Source: Mycobacterium sp. DL99 (GTDB lineage Bacteria > Actinomycetota > Actinomycetes > Mycobacteriales > Mycobacteriaceae). Taken from it: a stretch of 64,000 nucleotides of DNA. The notes under the pieces were generated by a model, which did no database searches, had not been told where the DNA came from, and saw only the letters and a list, made by a program, of their open reading frames with translations. The position numbers were made by a program, and so were the translations under genes. How positions within the stretch are numbered: the stretch's first letter is position 1; each line of letters opens with the position of its first letter. The stretch covers positions 3,193,920-3,257,919 of the forward strand of contig NZ_SJOM01000007.1 in assembly GCF_004762045.1 (NCBI RefSeq). Reading direction: 5' to 3'. Shown here piece by piece: positions 12,657 to 23,051 of this stretch.

Positions 12657-15600
12657 CAGCCGACTCCAACCGGCGGTTGTTGTCGATGGATCTCGACGAC
12701 GACGATGAGCTTGAGGAGCTCGATGGGTGGGGTAACCGGGCAGCCCTGAAGGGGGCGGTCCCGGCGACGGTGTCGATTCCGGTCTTGTTCGCCGAGCGGG
12801 TGGTTCGTCATCCGGACGCGGTGGCGGTCAGCTTCGGCGATAGTTCGATGTCGTACCGCGGGTTGGATGCGGCTGCGAATCGGTTGGCGCACTTGCTGGT
12901 TGAGCGGGGTGTGGGTCCGGGGCTGCGGGTGGCGCTGTTGTTCCCGCGGTCGGTTGAGGCGGTCGTGGCGATCATGGGGGTGCTGAAGACCGGTGCGGCG
13001 TATGTGCCGATCGATCCTTCGGTGCCTGATGCTCGGCTGGATTTCGTGCTCTCTGACTCCGCGCCGATGGCTGTGGTGACCACTGCTGATCTGGTGGATC
13101 GGTTGGGCGGACGTGGGTTGACGGTGATCGATGTCAACGACTCCGCTACGGCCGGTCGGCCGAGTACTCCACCGCCGGTCGAACCAACCGGCGAGGATGT
13201 CGCGTATCTGATCTACACGTCGGGCACTACGGGTGTGCCCAAAGGTGTGGCGGTTGCGCATCGGAATGTGGCGCGGTTGCTACGGGCGGTGGACGCCGAT
13301 GTCGAGTTGTCTGCGGGTCAGGCGTGGACGCAGTGTCATTCGTTGGCTTTTGACTTTTCGGTGTGGGAGATTTTCGGCGCGCTGTTGCATGGTGGCCGGT
13401 TGGTGGTGGTGCCCGAAGAGGTGACGCGTTCGGCCGAAGAGTTCCACGCGTTGTTGGTCGATGAACATGTGAATGTGTTGAGTCAGACGCCGTCGGCGTT
13501 CTATGCGCTGGCCGCCGCAGATGTCGCCCGGCCTGACAGTCAGCTCTCACTCGAGCTCGTGGTGTTCGGCGGTGAAGCGCTGGAACCGCAGCGGCTTGCA
13601 TCTTGGTTGGACCGGCATGCGGTGTCGCCGCGGTTGATCAATATGTACGGGATCACCGAGACGACGGTGCATGCCTCGTTCCGGGAGATCACCGCGGCCG
13701 ATGTGGGGAACGCGGTCAGTCCGATCGGTGTACCTCTGGACGATCTCGCGTTCTTCGTGCTGGATCGCTGGTTGCGCCCGGTGCCCGCGGGCGTGGTGGG
13801 CGAGTTGTACGTGGCCGGTGCGGGTTTGAGCTATGGCTATGTCGGTCGTTCTGGACTGAGCGCGTCGCGGTTCGTCGCGTGTCCGTTCGGTGAGGCCGAC
13901 ACACCGGGGTTGCGGATGTATCGCACCGGGGATCTGGTGTCTTGGAACCCGGAAGGGGAGCTGCAGTACCTCGGGCGGGCCGATGAGCAGGTCAAGATTC
14001 GTGGCTATCGCATCGAGTTGGGTGAGATCGAGTCGGCGTTGAGGGCTTTGGATGGGGTCGAGCAGGCGGTGGTGATCGTCCGTGAGGACCGTCCCGGCGA
14101 CAAGCGTCTGGTCGGCTACATCACCGGGACCGCCGATCCGTCGGCAGCCCGTGCCGCGCTGGGGGAGAAGCTGCCGGCCTATATGGTGCCCACCGCGGTT
14201 GTGGTGATTGATGCGTTGCCGTTGACGGTCAACGGCAAGCTCGACAAGAAGGCTTTGCCTGCACCGGAATACCAGCACATCGATGACTATCGGGCCCCGT
14301 CGACTCCGACCGAGGAGATCCTGGCCGGGATCTACGCCCAGATCCTCGGACTGGACCGTGTCGGCGTGGACGACTCCTTCTTCGATCTCGGCGGGGATTC
14401 TCTACAGGCCATGCGCCTGGTCGCCGCGCTCAACAGAACCTTGGACGCCGGCCTCGAAGAACGCGTCGTATTCGATGCCCCAACGGTAGCCCAGTTGGTC
14501 CATCGCATCGGTGGTGATGAGGCTCGGCAGCAGCCGTTGCTGGCCGTCGAGCGGCCAGAGGTGATGCCCCTGTCGTTCGCGCAGAGTCGGTTGTGGTTCA
14601 TCGACCAATTGCAGGGCCCCTCACCGGTTTACAACCTGGTGGCAGGGTTGCAGCTTGACGGTCGGGTCGATGCCGATGCGCTGGGCGCGGCCTTCGCGGA
14701 CCTGCTCGGTCGCCACGAGAGCCTGCGCACGTTGTTCCCGACGGTCGACGGGACGCCTCAGCAGTTGGTTGTTCCCGCCGAGCAGACCAGGTTCTCCTGG
14801 GACGTCGTCGACGCCGCCGGATGGTCCGCCAGCCGGTTGCAGGACGCCGTCGAGGAAGCGGCGCGGCACAGTTTCGACCTGGCTGCCGAGATCCCCTTCC
14901 GGGCAACGATTTTCCGCGTTGCCGAGGACAAGCATGTGCTGGTTACGGTAGTGCACCACATCGCCGCCGACGGCTGGTCGATCACGCCGCTGGTGGCCGA
15001 TCTGGGGACGGCATATGTCAGTCGGCGCGCAGGGAACGCGCCCGGCTGGGAACCGCTGGCGGTCCAATATGCCGATTACACCCTGTGGCAGCGCGGGCAG
15101 CTCGGCGATCTGGAGGACAGTGCCAGCCGTATCTCTCAGCAACTGAGTTTCTGGGCGGAATCACTTGCCGGGATGCCTGAACGGGTGGCGTTGCCGACCG
15201 ACCGCCCGTATCCCCTGGTGGCTGACCACCATGGCGACAGGGTTGATGTGGCGTGGCCAGCCGAACTGCAGCAGCAGGTTGCTCGCCTGGCTCGCGATCA
15301 CAACGCCACCAAGTTCATGGTGATCCAGGCGGCGCTGCTGACCCTGCTCTCGAAGCTGAGCTCAAGTTCCGATGTGGCCGTTGGATTCCCGATCGCCGGA
15401 CGTCGTGATCCAGCCCTCGATGAGCTGGTCGGGTTTTTCGTCAACACGTTGGTGCTACGCGCGGATCTGGCTGGAGATCCCAGCATTACCGAGGTGCTGG
15501 CTCAAGTGCGAGCCCGCAGCCTCGGCGCCTTCGAGCACCAGGATGTGCCTTTCGAGGTACTCGTCGAACGACTCAATCCAACCCGTTCGTTGACCCATCA

Positions 15601-18600
15601 CCCTCTGGTGCAGGTGATGTTGGCCTGGCAGAACGTTCCGGGACAGGCCGATGCTGCCGGTGGCGGTTTGGTGCTGGGAGATCTGGAAGCCACCCAGCTT
15701 CCGCTGGACACCCACACCGCGCGCATGGATCTGTCCTTCTCGTTGGCCGAGTGCTGGACTGAAACCGGCGAGGCCGCAGGGATTTCCGGGACTGTGGAGT
15801 TCCGCACTGACGTGTTCGACGCAGCAAGCGTCGAAGCGTTGATCGATCGGTTGCAGCGGGTGCTCGCGGCGATGGCCCTCGACCCGACCCGGCGACTGTC
15901 CGCGATCGATGTGCTCGATGCCGATGAGCAGGCACGTCTGAATACGGTTGGCAATCTGGCGACACTGACGCGCCCGGCACCCGACCCGGTGTCGATTCCC
16001 GCGTTGTTCGAGGCACAGGTGGCCCGGGATTCTGATGCGACGGCGGTCATTTCCGACGGCAGACACATCACATATGGAGAGCTCGATCGAGCCGCGAATC
16101 GCTTGGCGCACAGGCTTATCGAGCAGGGTGTGGGCCCGGGGCGGCGGGTGGTCCTGCTGTGTTCGCGGTCAGTTGAGGCAATCGTGGCGATTTTCGCGGT
16201 GCTCAAGACCGGCGCGGCGTATGTGCCGATCGACCCAGCGGTACCCGACTCCCGACTGGAGTTCGTGGTGACCGACTCCGCCGCGGTGGCCGCGGTAACC
16301 ACCGCTGATCTGGTCGACCGCCTGAGCGGGCATCAGTTGCGTGTGATTACCATCGACGACGCCGCGGTCGCCGAACGGCCGTACAGCGCACCGCAGGTGG
16401 GACCCCGCCCGGACGATATCGCTTATCTGATCTACACCTCCGGTACCACGGGCACGCCGAAAGGCGTCGCGATCCCGCACCACAATGTGACCCGGTTGCT
16501 ACAGGCGCTGGACGCCGATCTCGAGTTGTCTGCGGGTCAAGTGTGGACGCAGTGTCATTCGTTGGCTTTCGACTTTTCGGTTTGGGAGATTTTCGGCGCG
16601 CTGCTGCACGGCGGCCGGCTGGTGGTGGTGTCCGATTCGGTGGCCCGATCGCCTGAAGAGTTCCATGCCTTGCTGGTCGCCGAGCGCGTCAGTGTGTTGA
16701 GTCAGACGCCGTCTGCGTTCTATGCGCTGCAAACGGTGGACGAGCTTTCCCCGGGAGCAGGATCTGAGCTCCAACTCGAGTTGGTCGTGTTCGGCGGCGA
16801 GGCGCTGGACCCGACACGGCTGGGGGAATGGTTGCAGGACCATCCGGTGCTTCCACGGTTGATCAATATGTACGGGATCACCGAGACGACGGTGCACGCG
16901 TCGTTCCGGGAGATCACCGCCGCCGATACCGAGGTCGCGGTCAGCCCGATCGGTGTTCCGCTGAAGCACCTGGCCTTTGTCGTCCTGGATCGCTGGTTGC
17001 GGCCGGTGCCGGTCGGCGTGGTGGGTGAGTTGTATGTGGCCGGTGCGGGTTTGGGTGCCGGCTACGTGGGCCGGGCCGGGTTGAGTGCGACGCGGTTCGT
17101 GGCGTGTCCGTTCGGAGTGCCGGGACAGCGGATGTATCGCACCGGGGATCTGGTCTGTTGGCGCCCGGACGGGGAGCTGCAGTACCTCGGGCGTGCGGAC
17201 GAGCAGGTCAAGATCCGCGGGTACCGCATCGAACTCGGTGAGATCCAGTCAGCGTTGAGGGCTTTGGATGGGGTCGAGCAGGCGGTGGTGATCGCCCGTG
17301 AAGACCGTCCGGGAGACAAGCGTCTGGTCGGTTACGTCACGGGAACCGCCGATCCCGATGAGCTGCGTGCCGAACTCGCGACAAAGCTCCCGTCCTACAT
17401 GGTCCCGACCGCGGTGGTAGAGATCGAGGCTCTGCCATTGACGGTCAACGGCAAACTCGATGTTCGCGCGCTGCCGGCACCGGAATACCAGGACATCGAT
17501 CGTTACCGTGCTCCGGCCACTCGCGTCGAGGAACTTCTGGCCGGCATCTTCGCCGAGGTCCTCGGTCTGGAGCAGGTCGGAGTCGACGACTCGTTCTTCG
17601 ACCTTGGTGGAGACAGCATTTCGGCCATTCAGGTGATCTGGCGCGCGCACGGCGCCGGCCTGACCGGTCGACCACGCGACATCTTCGTCCAGCAGACCGT
17701 GGCTCGGCTCGCGCGGGTGGTCAGGATGGCCGACAGCACCGGCGGTGTGATCGACGAAGGGCTCGGCCCGGTGGTGGCGACCCCGATCATGCGGTGGTTG
17801 AAGAGCCTGGAACGCGCCGACGGCCCGATCGACGAGTTCAATCAGACCGTGGTGCTGCAGGCGCCCGCTGGTGCCTCCGAGGACGACGTCGTAATTCTGT
17901 TGCAGGCCTTGCTCGATCGGCACGGCATGCTCCGGTTGCGCGCCGAGGATGACGGCGCCGGCGGATGGTCGTTGACGGTGCCAGAAGCGGACACGGTGGA
18001 CGCGCGAGGTTACCTGCACACGGTCGACCTGTTGACGGAAGACGCGCTGGCAGCGGCGCGGTCGCGGTTGAATCCTGCCGCCGGGGCGATGTTGAGCGCG
18101 TTGTGGAGTTCGGCCACGGGACAGCTGGCGTTGGTCGTACATCATATGGCGGTCGACGGCGTGTCATGGCGAATTGTGTTGGAGGACCTCAATATCGCCT
18201 GGACTCAGCATCGCGGCGAGCAGCCCGTGCTGCTGCCGCCGGCGGGGACGTCGTTCAAGGGATGGGCCGAACTGCTGGCCGAGTATGCGCGCGACCCCGA
18301 GGTGGTCGGCCAGGCGGAGGCGTGGCGGCAGGTGACGGGCATCCCGCCCGCGTTGCCTGCCCCGCGGCCCGCTGAGGATACGTTCGCGACCGCCGGATAC
18401 CTGTCGGAATTCCTGGACGCCGAGACCACCCACATGCTGCTCGGCGACGTGCCGGCGGCATTTCACGCAGGAGTGCAGGAGATCCTGCTGATCGCGTTTG
18501 CCTTGGCGTGGGCGCAGTACCTGGGCACCGGCGGCGCGCCGATCGCGATCGATGTGGAAGGTCACGGGCGTCAAGAGGAGTTGGCTGGTCTGAGCGGCCC

Positions 18601-20839
18601 TGACGACCGAGATATCGACCTGTCGCGCACGGTCGGCTGGTTCACCACCAAGTACCCGGTGTCGTTGCACTTCGGGGGCCGCGGTGGCGGGCTGCGCTGG
18701 ACGCAGGTGGTAGCCGGCGACGCGGCGCTCGGTGCGGTCATCAAGGATGCCAAAGAGCAGCTTCGGGCGCTGCCCGACGGCCTGACCTACGGCCTACTGC
18801 GCTACCTCAACCCCGACGTCGATCTGGCCGGATCCGATCCGGTGATCGGGTTCAACTACCTGGGCCGGCTGGGCTCCCCGGCGGCGTATGCGTCGGGTGA
18901 CGTGTGGCGCTTCAGCCAGGAAGGCTTGTCGTTGACCGGCGCCGCCGGGGCGATGCCCATCGCGCTGGCGCACTCGGTGGAACTCAACGCGGTCACCATC
19001 GACACCGACAGTGGCCCCCATCTGAACGCCACCTGGACGTGGGCGCCCACCGCGCTGGATCGCGAAGCTGTCACCCGGATCAGCCGGTTGTGGTTCGACG
19101 CCCTGGCGGGTATCTGTGCCCATGTCAGGCGGGGTGGAGGCGGGTTGACCCCGTCGGACATCGCACCTGCACGGCTGGGGCAGCAGCAGATCGATGCGCT
19201 GCACAGCGAATTCCCCATTGCCGACGTGCTTCTGCTGACGCCCTTGCAGCAGGGACTCCTGTACCACGCCGGCATTGCGAACTCGTCCGGTGATGACGTC
19301 TACGCGGTGCAACTCGACCTGGCATTGAGTGGTCCGCTCGATGTGCACCGGCTCCATGACGCCGTGCAGACAGTGGTCAGCCGACATCCGCATCTGGCGG
19401 CCCGCTTCTGTCCACAATTCGAGCAACCCGTGCAGGTAATTCCCACCGATCCGGTGACGCCCTGGCGGTATATCGAGTTGGATGCCAACAGCATTGGCGT
19501 CGACGAGCAGATCGAGGAGATCTGCTCGGCCGAACGTGCCGCGGTGTGCGACCTCGAGAACCAGCCCGCCTTCCGAACCGCGCTCATCCGCATCGCGAAC
19601 GACCGGCACCGGTTTGTACTGACCAATCACCACATCGTGCTCGACGGCTGGTCGATGCCGATCCTGATGCAGGAGGTCTTCGCCTGCTACCAGGGACTGC
19701 GGCTGCCCGCGGCCTCGCCGTATCGCAGTTTCATGACATGGCTGGCCGAGCGCGATCACCATGCCGCCCATGCGGCGTGGCGTGAGGTGTTGGCCGGTTT
19801 CGACACTCCGATTCTCGTGGGACCGCCGCAACAGCTGCGGTTCGGGCAGCGAAGCGTCGGCTCGTATCGGCTGCCTGCGAAGACGACGAGGGCCCTCACC
19901 AAGCTGGCGCGCTCGCATCACACCACCGTCAACGTCGTATTGCAGGGGGCCTGGGCACTTTTGCTCAGCTCGCTGACCGGAGAACATGACGTCGCCTTCG
20001 GAACTGTCGTCTCCGGTAGGTCGCCGGAGGTGGACGGCGCGGATTCGATGGTGGGCCTGCTGATCAACACGGTGCCGGTGCGGGCCACCTTCACCCCGGA
20101 CACGACCACGGCGGACCTGCTGGACCAGCTGCAAAGTGCCCACAACGACACGCTCGAACACCAGCACGTGGCGCTCAGCGACATCCATCGCATGACCGGC
20201 CAGGACAAGTTGTTCGACACTGTCTTCGTCTACGAGAACTACCCGACTGACGTCGGAACGCAACCGGGCGGGGACGGATTGGCCATCACTGGTTTCAGCA
20301 GCCGCGACTACTACCACTATCCGATCGCGGTGCAAGCCGGGCCGGGCCGCGAGGTGGAGCTTCGCGTCCAATATGACACCGATGTGTTCGACGCGGAGAC
20401 CATCGAAGCGCTCATGGAGCGGTTCAAGAAGGCATTGGTGGAGATGACCGCTCATCCGGGCCGCCGGTTGTCGTCCCTGGATCTGCTCAAGAGGACCGAG
20501 AAGTCGCTCCTGGATAGGTGGGGCCGCACGGCGGCGTTGGCTCCGTTGGCGACGACAGGGGCACCTGAGCCCGCAACATCTGGGACCGACGGCGTCTATC
20601 GCCCCCCGGCCACCTTGATTGAGCAGATCCTGGCCAGCATCTATGCCGAGGTGCTCGGTGTGGACCGGGTCGGGGTGGAGGAGTCGTTCTTCGATTTGGG
20701 CGGTGATTCGATTTCTGCGATGCGTGCTATCGCCGCGATCAACGGAGCTCTCGACGTCGAACTCACGATGCTCACACTGTTCGATGCCCCGTCGGTGCGG
20801 CGCCTGGCCCAGGAGTTGGCAAACGCGCCAGCGCAGTGA
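12653..20839 (+). CDS. Non-ribosomal peptide synthetase, second (terminal) subunit ending in C-T
   Basis: A 2,728-residue NRPS continuing the assembly line. Approximate residues: A4 40-540 (paired with C4 of the previous protein), T4 548-618, C5 632-1103, A5 1112-1617, T5 1622-1690, E 1705-2166 ([18 protein letters not shown]), C6 2187-2620 (HHIVLDG), T6 2650-2720 with carrier serine near residue 2686 in LGGDS. Both A domains read D-F-W-S-V-G-M-V-H, one residue from the well-known Thr code DFWN(I/V)GMVH, so both probably activate Thr or a close relative. The last module has no A domain: after C6 the usual C-A linker (RWGRTAAL) runs straight into the A-T boundary ([19 protein letters not shown]). 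There is no thioesterase, reductase or terminal cyclizing domain. The GTG start overlaps the upstream TGA, so the two genes are translationally coupled. How the peptide is released cannot be seen. Confidence 0.97.
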   Translation: MTADSNRRLLSMDLDDDDELEELDGWGNRAALKGAVPATVSIPVLFAERVVRHPDAVAVSFGDSSMSYRGLDAAANRLAHLLVERGVGPGLRVALLFPRSVEAVVAIMGVLKTGAAYVPIDPSVPDARLDFVLSDSAPMAVVTTADLVDRLGGRGLTVIDVNDSATAGRPSTPPPVEPTGEDVAYLIYTSGTTGVPKGVAVAHRNVARLLRAVDADVELSAGQAWTQCHSLAFDFSVWEIFGALLHGGRLVVVPEEVTRSAEEFHALLVDEHVNVLSQTPSAFYALAAADVARPDSQLSLELVVFGGEALEPQRLASWLDRHAVSPRLINMYGITETTVHASFREITAADVGNAVSPIGVPLDDLAFFVLDRWLRPVPAGVVGELYVAGAGLSYGYVGRSGLSASRFVACPFGEADTPGLRMYRTGDLVSWNPEGELQYLGRADEQVKIRGYRIELGEIESALRALDGVEQAVVIVREDRPGDKRLVGYITGTADPSAARAALGEKLPAYMVPTAVVVIDALPLTVNGKLDKKALPAPEYQHIDDYRAPSTPTEEILAGIYAQILGLDRVGVDDSFFDLGGDSLQAMRLVAALNRTLDAGLEERVVFDAPTVAQLVHRIGGDEARQQPLLAVERPEVMPLSFAQSRLWFIDQLQGPSPVYNLVAGLQLDGRVDADALGAAFADLLGRHESLRTLFPTVDGTPQQLVVPAEQTRFSWDVVDAAGWSASRLQDAVEEAARHSFDLAAEIPFRATIFRVAEDKHVLVTVVHHIAADGWSITPLVADLGTAYVSRRAGNAPGWEPLAVQYADYTLWQRGQLGDLEDSASRISQQLSFWAESLAGMPERVALPTDRPYPLVADHHGDRVDVAWPAELQQQVARLARDHNATKFMVIQAALLTLLSKLSSSSDVAVGFPIAGRRDPALDELVGFFVNTLVLRADLAGDPSITEVLAQVRARSLGAFEHQDVPFEVLVERLNPTRSLTHHPLVQVMLAWQNVPGQADAAGGGLVLGDLEATQLPLDTHTARMDLSFSLAECWTETGEAAGISGTVEFRTDVFDAASVEALIDRLQRVLAAMALDPTRRLSAIDVLDADEQARLNTVGNLATLTRPAPDPVSIPALFEAQVARDSDATAVISDGRHITYGELDRAANRLAHRLIEQGVGPGRRVVLLCSRSVEAIVAIFAVLKTGAAYVPIDPAVPDSRLEFVVTDSAAVAAVTTADLVDRLSGHQLRVITIDDAAVAERPYSAPQVGPRPDDIAYLIYTSGTTGTPKGVAIPHHNVTRLLQALDADLELSAGQVWTQCHSLAFDFSVWEIFGALLHGGRLVVVSDSVARSPEEFHALLVAERVSVLSQTPSAFYALQTVDELSPGAGSELQLELVVFGGEALDPTRLGEWLQDHPVLPRLINMYGITETTVHASFREITAADTEVAVSPIGVPLKHLAFVVLDRWLRPVPVGVVGELYVAGAGLGAGYVGRAGLSATRFVACPFGVPGQRMYRTGDLVCWRPDGELQYLGRADEQVKIRGYRIELGEIQSALRALDGVEQAVVIAREDRPGDKRLVGYVTGTADPDELRAELATKLPSYMVPTAVVEIEALPLTVNGKLDVRALPAPEYQDIDRYRAPATRVEELLAGIFAEVLGLEQVGVDDSFFDLGGDSISAIQVIWRAHGAGLTGRPRDIFVQQTVARLARVVRMADSTGGVIDEGLGPVVATPIMRWLKSLERADGPIDEFNQTVVLQAPAGASEDDVVILLQALLDRHGMLRLRAEDDGAGGWSLTVPEADTVDARGYLHTVDLLTEDALAAARSRLNPAAGAMLSALWSSATGQLALVVHHMAVDGVSWRIVLEDLNIAWTQHRGEQPVLLPPAGTSFKGWAELLAEYARDPEVVGQAEAWRQVTGIPPALPAPRPAEDTFATAGYLSEFLDAETTHMLLGDVPAAFHAGVQEILLIAFALAWAQYLGTGGAPIAIDVEGHGRQEELAGLSGPDDRDIDLSRTVGWFTTKYPVSLHFGGRGGGLRWTQVVAGDAALGAVIKDAKEQLRALPDGLTYGLLRYLNPDVDLAGSDPVIGFNYLGRLGSPAAYASGDVWRFSQEGLSLTGAAGAMPIALAHSVELNAVTIDTDSGPHLNATWTWAPTALDREAVTRISRLWFDALAGICAHVRRGGGGLTPSDIAPARLGQQQIDALHSEFPIADVLLLTPLQQGLLYHAGIANSSGDDVYAVQLDLALSGPLDVHRLHDAVQTVVSRHPHLAARFCPQFEQPVQVIPTDPVTPWRYIELDANSIGVDEQIEEICSAERAAVCDLENQPAFRTALIRIANDRHRFVLTNHHIVLDGWSMPILMQEVFACYQGLRLPAASPYRSFMTWLAERDHHAAHAAWREVLAGFDTPILVGPPQQLRFGQRSVGSYRLPAKTTRALTKLARSHHTTVNVVLQGAWALLLSSLTGEHDVAFGTVVSGRSPEVDGADSMVGLLINTVPVRATFTPDTTTADLLDQLQSAHNDTLEHQHVALSDIHRMTGQDKLFDTVFVYENYPTDVGTQPGGDGLAITGFSSRDYYHYPIAVQAGPGREVELRVQYDTDVFDAETIEALMERFKKALVEMTAHPGRRLSSLDLLKRTEKSLLDRWGRTAALAPLATTGAPEPATSGTDGVYRPPATLIEQILASIYAEVLGVDRVGVEESFFDLGGDSISAMRAIAAINGALDVELTMLTLFDAPSVRRLAQELANAPAQ

Positions 20840-20843
20840 ACGG

Positions 20844-20877
20844 TCGCCGCGCCGACCGCGGGGGACCGGCGCGGCGA
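20844..20877. terminator. Bidirectional hairpin terminator between convergent genes
   Basis: An 11-bp perfect GC-rich stem (20844-20854 with 20867-20877) and a 12-base loop lie exactly between the NRPS stop and the stop codon of the convergent methyltransferase gene. There is no U tract, which is common for mycobacterial terminators. Confidence 0.7.
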
Positions 20878-21552
20878 TCACCACATATAGGGCACCAGGC
20901 GGTAGCGGGCTTTCTGCGCGTACTCGCGGTATCCGTCCAACTCTTCGACCAGTAGCTTCTCTTCATCCCGGATGCGGACGATGAGCATGACGACGCCCGG
21001 TATGACGGGCAGGAGACCCCAGTAGGAGCCGAGTGCCAGGGGGAAGCCGATGATCGTCAGCACGTTGCCGGTGTACATGGGGTGCCGCACGAGCCCGTAC
21101 AGGCCCGTGGAGACGAGCTCCTGATCCAACTCCACCTGGACGGTGGAGGCCGCGAAGCTGTTCTGGATGACCACCAGGCTCGTGACGCCCAGCCCGACGG
21201 CTACCAGGACATCACCGGCCACGCAGATCGCTGCCGGCACCGACGACCAGCTGAAGCGATGGTCGAGGGCGCTGACCACCACCATTGCCGCCAGTGAGGC
21301 GTACCAGCCGGCGATGAGGACTTTCTGCAGGGTCCGAGTCTCCGCACCCGGCCCGGCGTGCTTGCGCCGTTGGTGCGCATCAGGGTTTGCGCGTTGCAGG
21401 TAGATGGTGGGGATCCACGTCGAAAGCGCGAACACCACGAGAAAGGCCCAGGCTTGCCAGAAGTCGAAAGTTCCGGCGAGGGCGAACAGCACCAAGCCGA
21501 ACACGGCGAGCTCGACGAGCCCGAATCCCACAACTCTCGCAACGGCTTTCAC
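20878..21552 (-). CDS. Isoprenylcysteine carboxyl methyltransferase-family membrane protein
   Basis: An integral membrane methyltransferase-like protein of about 224 residues with four or five hydrophobic segments. Its C-terminal part has the ICMT/PEMT-family SAM-binding signature GLYGLVRHPMYTGNVL, followed by an EEKLL and a YREYAQKARYRLVPY tail. Family members methylate carboxyl groups of small or lipidated substrates, but bacterial substrates are mostly unknown. I chose the GTG at 21552 because AGGAGG lies just upstream and the membrane domain begins there. The frame stays open to 21840, but that extension is Arg/Pro-rich and looks non-coding; an ATG at 21657 is the alternative. It is convergent with the NRPS, so a tailoring role on the peptide is possible but unsupported. 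Confidence 0.85.
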   Translation of the reverse strand: MKAVARVVGFGLVELAVFGLVLFALAGTFDFWQAWAFLVVFALSTWIPTIYLQRANPDAHQRRKHAGPGAETRTLQKVLIAGWYASLAAMVVVSALDHRFSWSSVPAAICVAGDVLVAVGLGVTSLVVIQNSFAASTVQVELDQELVSTGLYGLVRHPMYTGNVLTIIGFPLALGSYWGLLPVIPGVVMLIVRIRDEEKLLVEELDGYREYAQKARYRLVPYMW

Positions 21553-21716
21553 AATCCTCCTGTCGTCCGTCGCAGCATCGACTGCCCAGCGGGCACAATG
21601 CAGCGCAGGGCTCAACCTACCGTCGGTCAGTCGGAAGACGGGTGCGTTTGGCCTCATGGCGCGATCCGGGCGGTGCAGCCACGTTTCGAAGACTTGCTGC
21701 CGTAGCGTCCGCTCGT

Positions 21717-22061
21717 ATGTATGAAGTTCCCGACGGCAGACGGAAGACGGCCACCACGGTTGCCGTGGCCTCGGCAATCGTCCTGGCGGTTTCTTTCGTG
21801 GCACTCTTTCTCGTCTTGAGCAGCGATGCGCTGACATCAAATCTGATGAGCGGCGCCTACCCGTCGACCACTGCGACGGTGCAGGCGCGCGGGGGAGCGG
21901 TACTGAGTGTTGCCTTGGCGATACTCGGCTATGGCGGGTTGATCCCGGCCGCGGTGATAAGCAAGACCACGACGGTGAAAGTTCTGAGCGGGGTGTTCGG
22001 CGTTGCGCTGATCGGGTACTTACCCGCCGCGCTCTTCGCCTGCCTTACTGCCTTCCAATGA
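21717..22061 (+). CDS. Small hypothetical membrane protein
   Basis: A 114-residue protein with a short charged N-terminus (MYEVPDGRRK) and three hydrophobic segments (about residues 14-34, 58-80 and 90-112). I recognise no family. The ATG at 21717 is the start that puts the charged residues just before the first membrane helix; no strong ribosome-binding site precedes it. It lies between the divergent methyltransferase and the tRNA gene, and its stop is only 6 bases from the tRNA 3' end. Codon use is like its neighbours, so it is probably real. Confidence 0.6.
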   Translation: MYEVPDGRRKTATTVAVASAIVLAVSFVALFLVLSSDALTSNLMSGAYPSTTATVQARGGAVLSVALAILGYGGLIPAAVISKTTTVKVLSGVFGVALIGYLPAALFACLTAFQ

Positions 22062-22067
22062 CTGCTC

Positions 22068-22144
22068 TGGTGCCCTCGGTGAGATTCGAACTCACACTGT
22101 ACGGGTTTTGAATCCGTTTCCTCTGCCAGTTGGGATACGAGGGC
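22068..22144 (-). tRNA. tRNA-Leu (anticodon CAA), CCA encoded
   Basis: On the minus strand the 7-bp acceptor stem GCCCTCG/CGAGGGC is perfect. The T arm is GTGAG-TTCGAAT-CTCAC, with discriminator A and an encoded CCA. The seven-base anticodon loop TTCAAAA gives anticodon CAA, which reads UUG leucine. The variable region is only five bases (ACAGT) instead of the long arm usual for leucine tRNAs. The anticodon stem ACGGA/CCCGT has an A-C mismatch at its base next to the loop. A tRNA-Leu (leuV) beside pdtaR is, from memory, also found in M. tuberculosis. Confidence 0.9.
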
Positions 22145-22227
22145 GTGCCGATCAGTGCTGCGGCCTACCACCATAGAGGATGGCCCCGCGGTCGCCGAAC
22201 GGCGGCCTCCACGACACAATGTTTCCC

Positions 22228-22854
22228 ATGACCGGGTCACCGAATGACGCTGATAGCCCCCGCCGAGTGCTGATCGCCGAGGATGAGGCGCTCATCCGCC
22301 TCGACCTCGCCGAGATGCTCCGTGAAGAGGGCTACGAGGTCGTCGGCGAGGCCGGCGACGGGCAGGAGGCCGTCGAACTCGCCGAGGCACTCCGCCCGGA
22401 CCTGGTGATCATGGACGTCAAGATGCCGCGTCGTGACGGGATCGACGCGGCCTCCGAGATCGCCAGTAAGCGCATCGCCCCGATCGTCATCCTGACCGCG
22501 TTCAGCCAGCGGGAGCTCGTCGAGCGCGCCCGTGATGCCGGGGCGATGGCGTACCTCGTCAAGCCCTTCAGCATCACCGACCTGGTCCCGGCCATCGAGG
22601 TCGCGGTCAGCCGGTTCAGCGAGATCGCCGCGCTGGAAAACGAAGTGGCGACGCTGGGGGATCGTCTGGAGACCCGCAAGCTGGTCGAGCGGGCCAAGGG
22701 TTTGCTGCAGACCAAACACCAGATGAGCGAGCCCGAGGCCTTCAAGTGGATTCAGCGGGCCGCGATGGACCGTCGTACCACCATGAAACGCGTGGCCGAG
22801 GTGGTGCTGGAGACCCTCGAGGATTCCGAGGACTCGCCCGTTCAGGAGAGCTGA
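22228..22854 (+). CDS. pdtaR: Two-component response regulator PdtaR, receiver plus ANTAR
   Basis: A cytoplasmic regulator of 208 residues. The receiver domain (about 12-130) has the acidic pair E18-D19, the phospho-acceptor D63 in MDVKMP, the conserved T in LTAF and K in LVKPF. The C-terminal ANTAR RNA-binding domain (about 145-200) carries ERAKGLLQTKHQMSEPEAF and RRTTMKRVAEVVL. It is nearly identical, as I recall, to M. tuberculosis Rv1626 (PdtaR), which is phosphorylated by the kinase PdtaS and acts on nascent transcripts through antitermination-type hairpins. I chose ATG 22228 (MTGSPND) because it matches the known N-terminus; an upstream in-frame ATG at 22180 would add 16 residues. The PdtaS gene is not in this window. 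Confidence 0.96.
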   Translation: MTGSPNDADSPRRVLIAEDEALIRLDLAEMLREEGYEVVGEAGDGQEAVELAEALRPDLVIMDVKMPRRDGIDAASEIASKRIAPIVILTAFSQRELVERARDAGAMAYLVKPFSITDLVPAIEVAVSRFSEIAALENEVATLGDRLETRKLVERAKGLLQTKHQMSEPEAFKWIQRAAMDRRTTMKRVAEVVLETLEDSEDSPVQES

Positions 22855-23051
22855 TCGGCGGGCCCGGTTGTTAATTGTGGGTTTCCGCCGGGCCGAAATT
22901 CCGCGTTCACCCAGGATCCACGGAAGAACCATTCACTCAACATCCCGCACTCGGGCCGGTGGTTGGCTATGTTCTACCCGAAGCTCCGGCGCCCAGCCCT
23001 CACAAGGTCAGGGCGCCGGTGCCGCTGACAACTCTGACCCGGAGGTGAAGC

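Noticed and set aside
1..20839. Repeated DNA across the NRPS genes as possible mobile or tandem repeat elements
   Set aside because: The repeats are homologous C, A and T domains, not transposons; no inverted ends or transposase.
18794..20884. Long open frame of 696 codons on the minus strand under the second NRPS gene
   Set aside because: It lies opposite a clear NRPS coding region, has Arg/Gln/His-rich composition typical of antisense GC-rich frames, and no recognizable domain. The same applies to the 509-codon frame at 4026-5555.
21553..21840. N-terminal extension of the methyltransferase gene
   Set aside because: Arg/Pro-rich and overlapping the upstream membrane-protein start; the ribosome-binding site supports the GTG at 21552.
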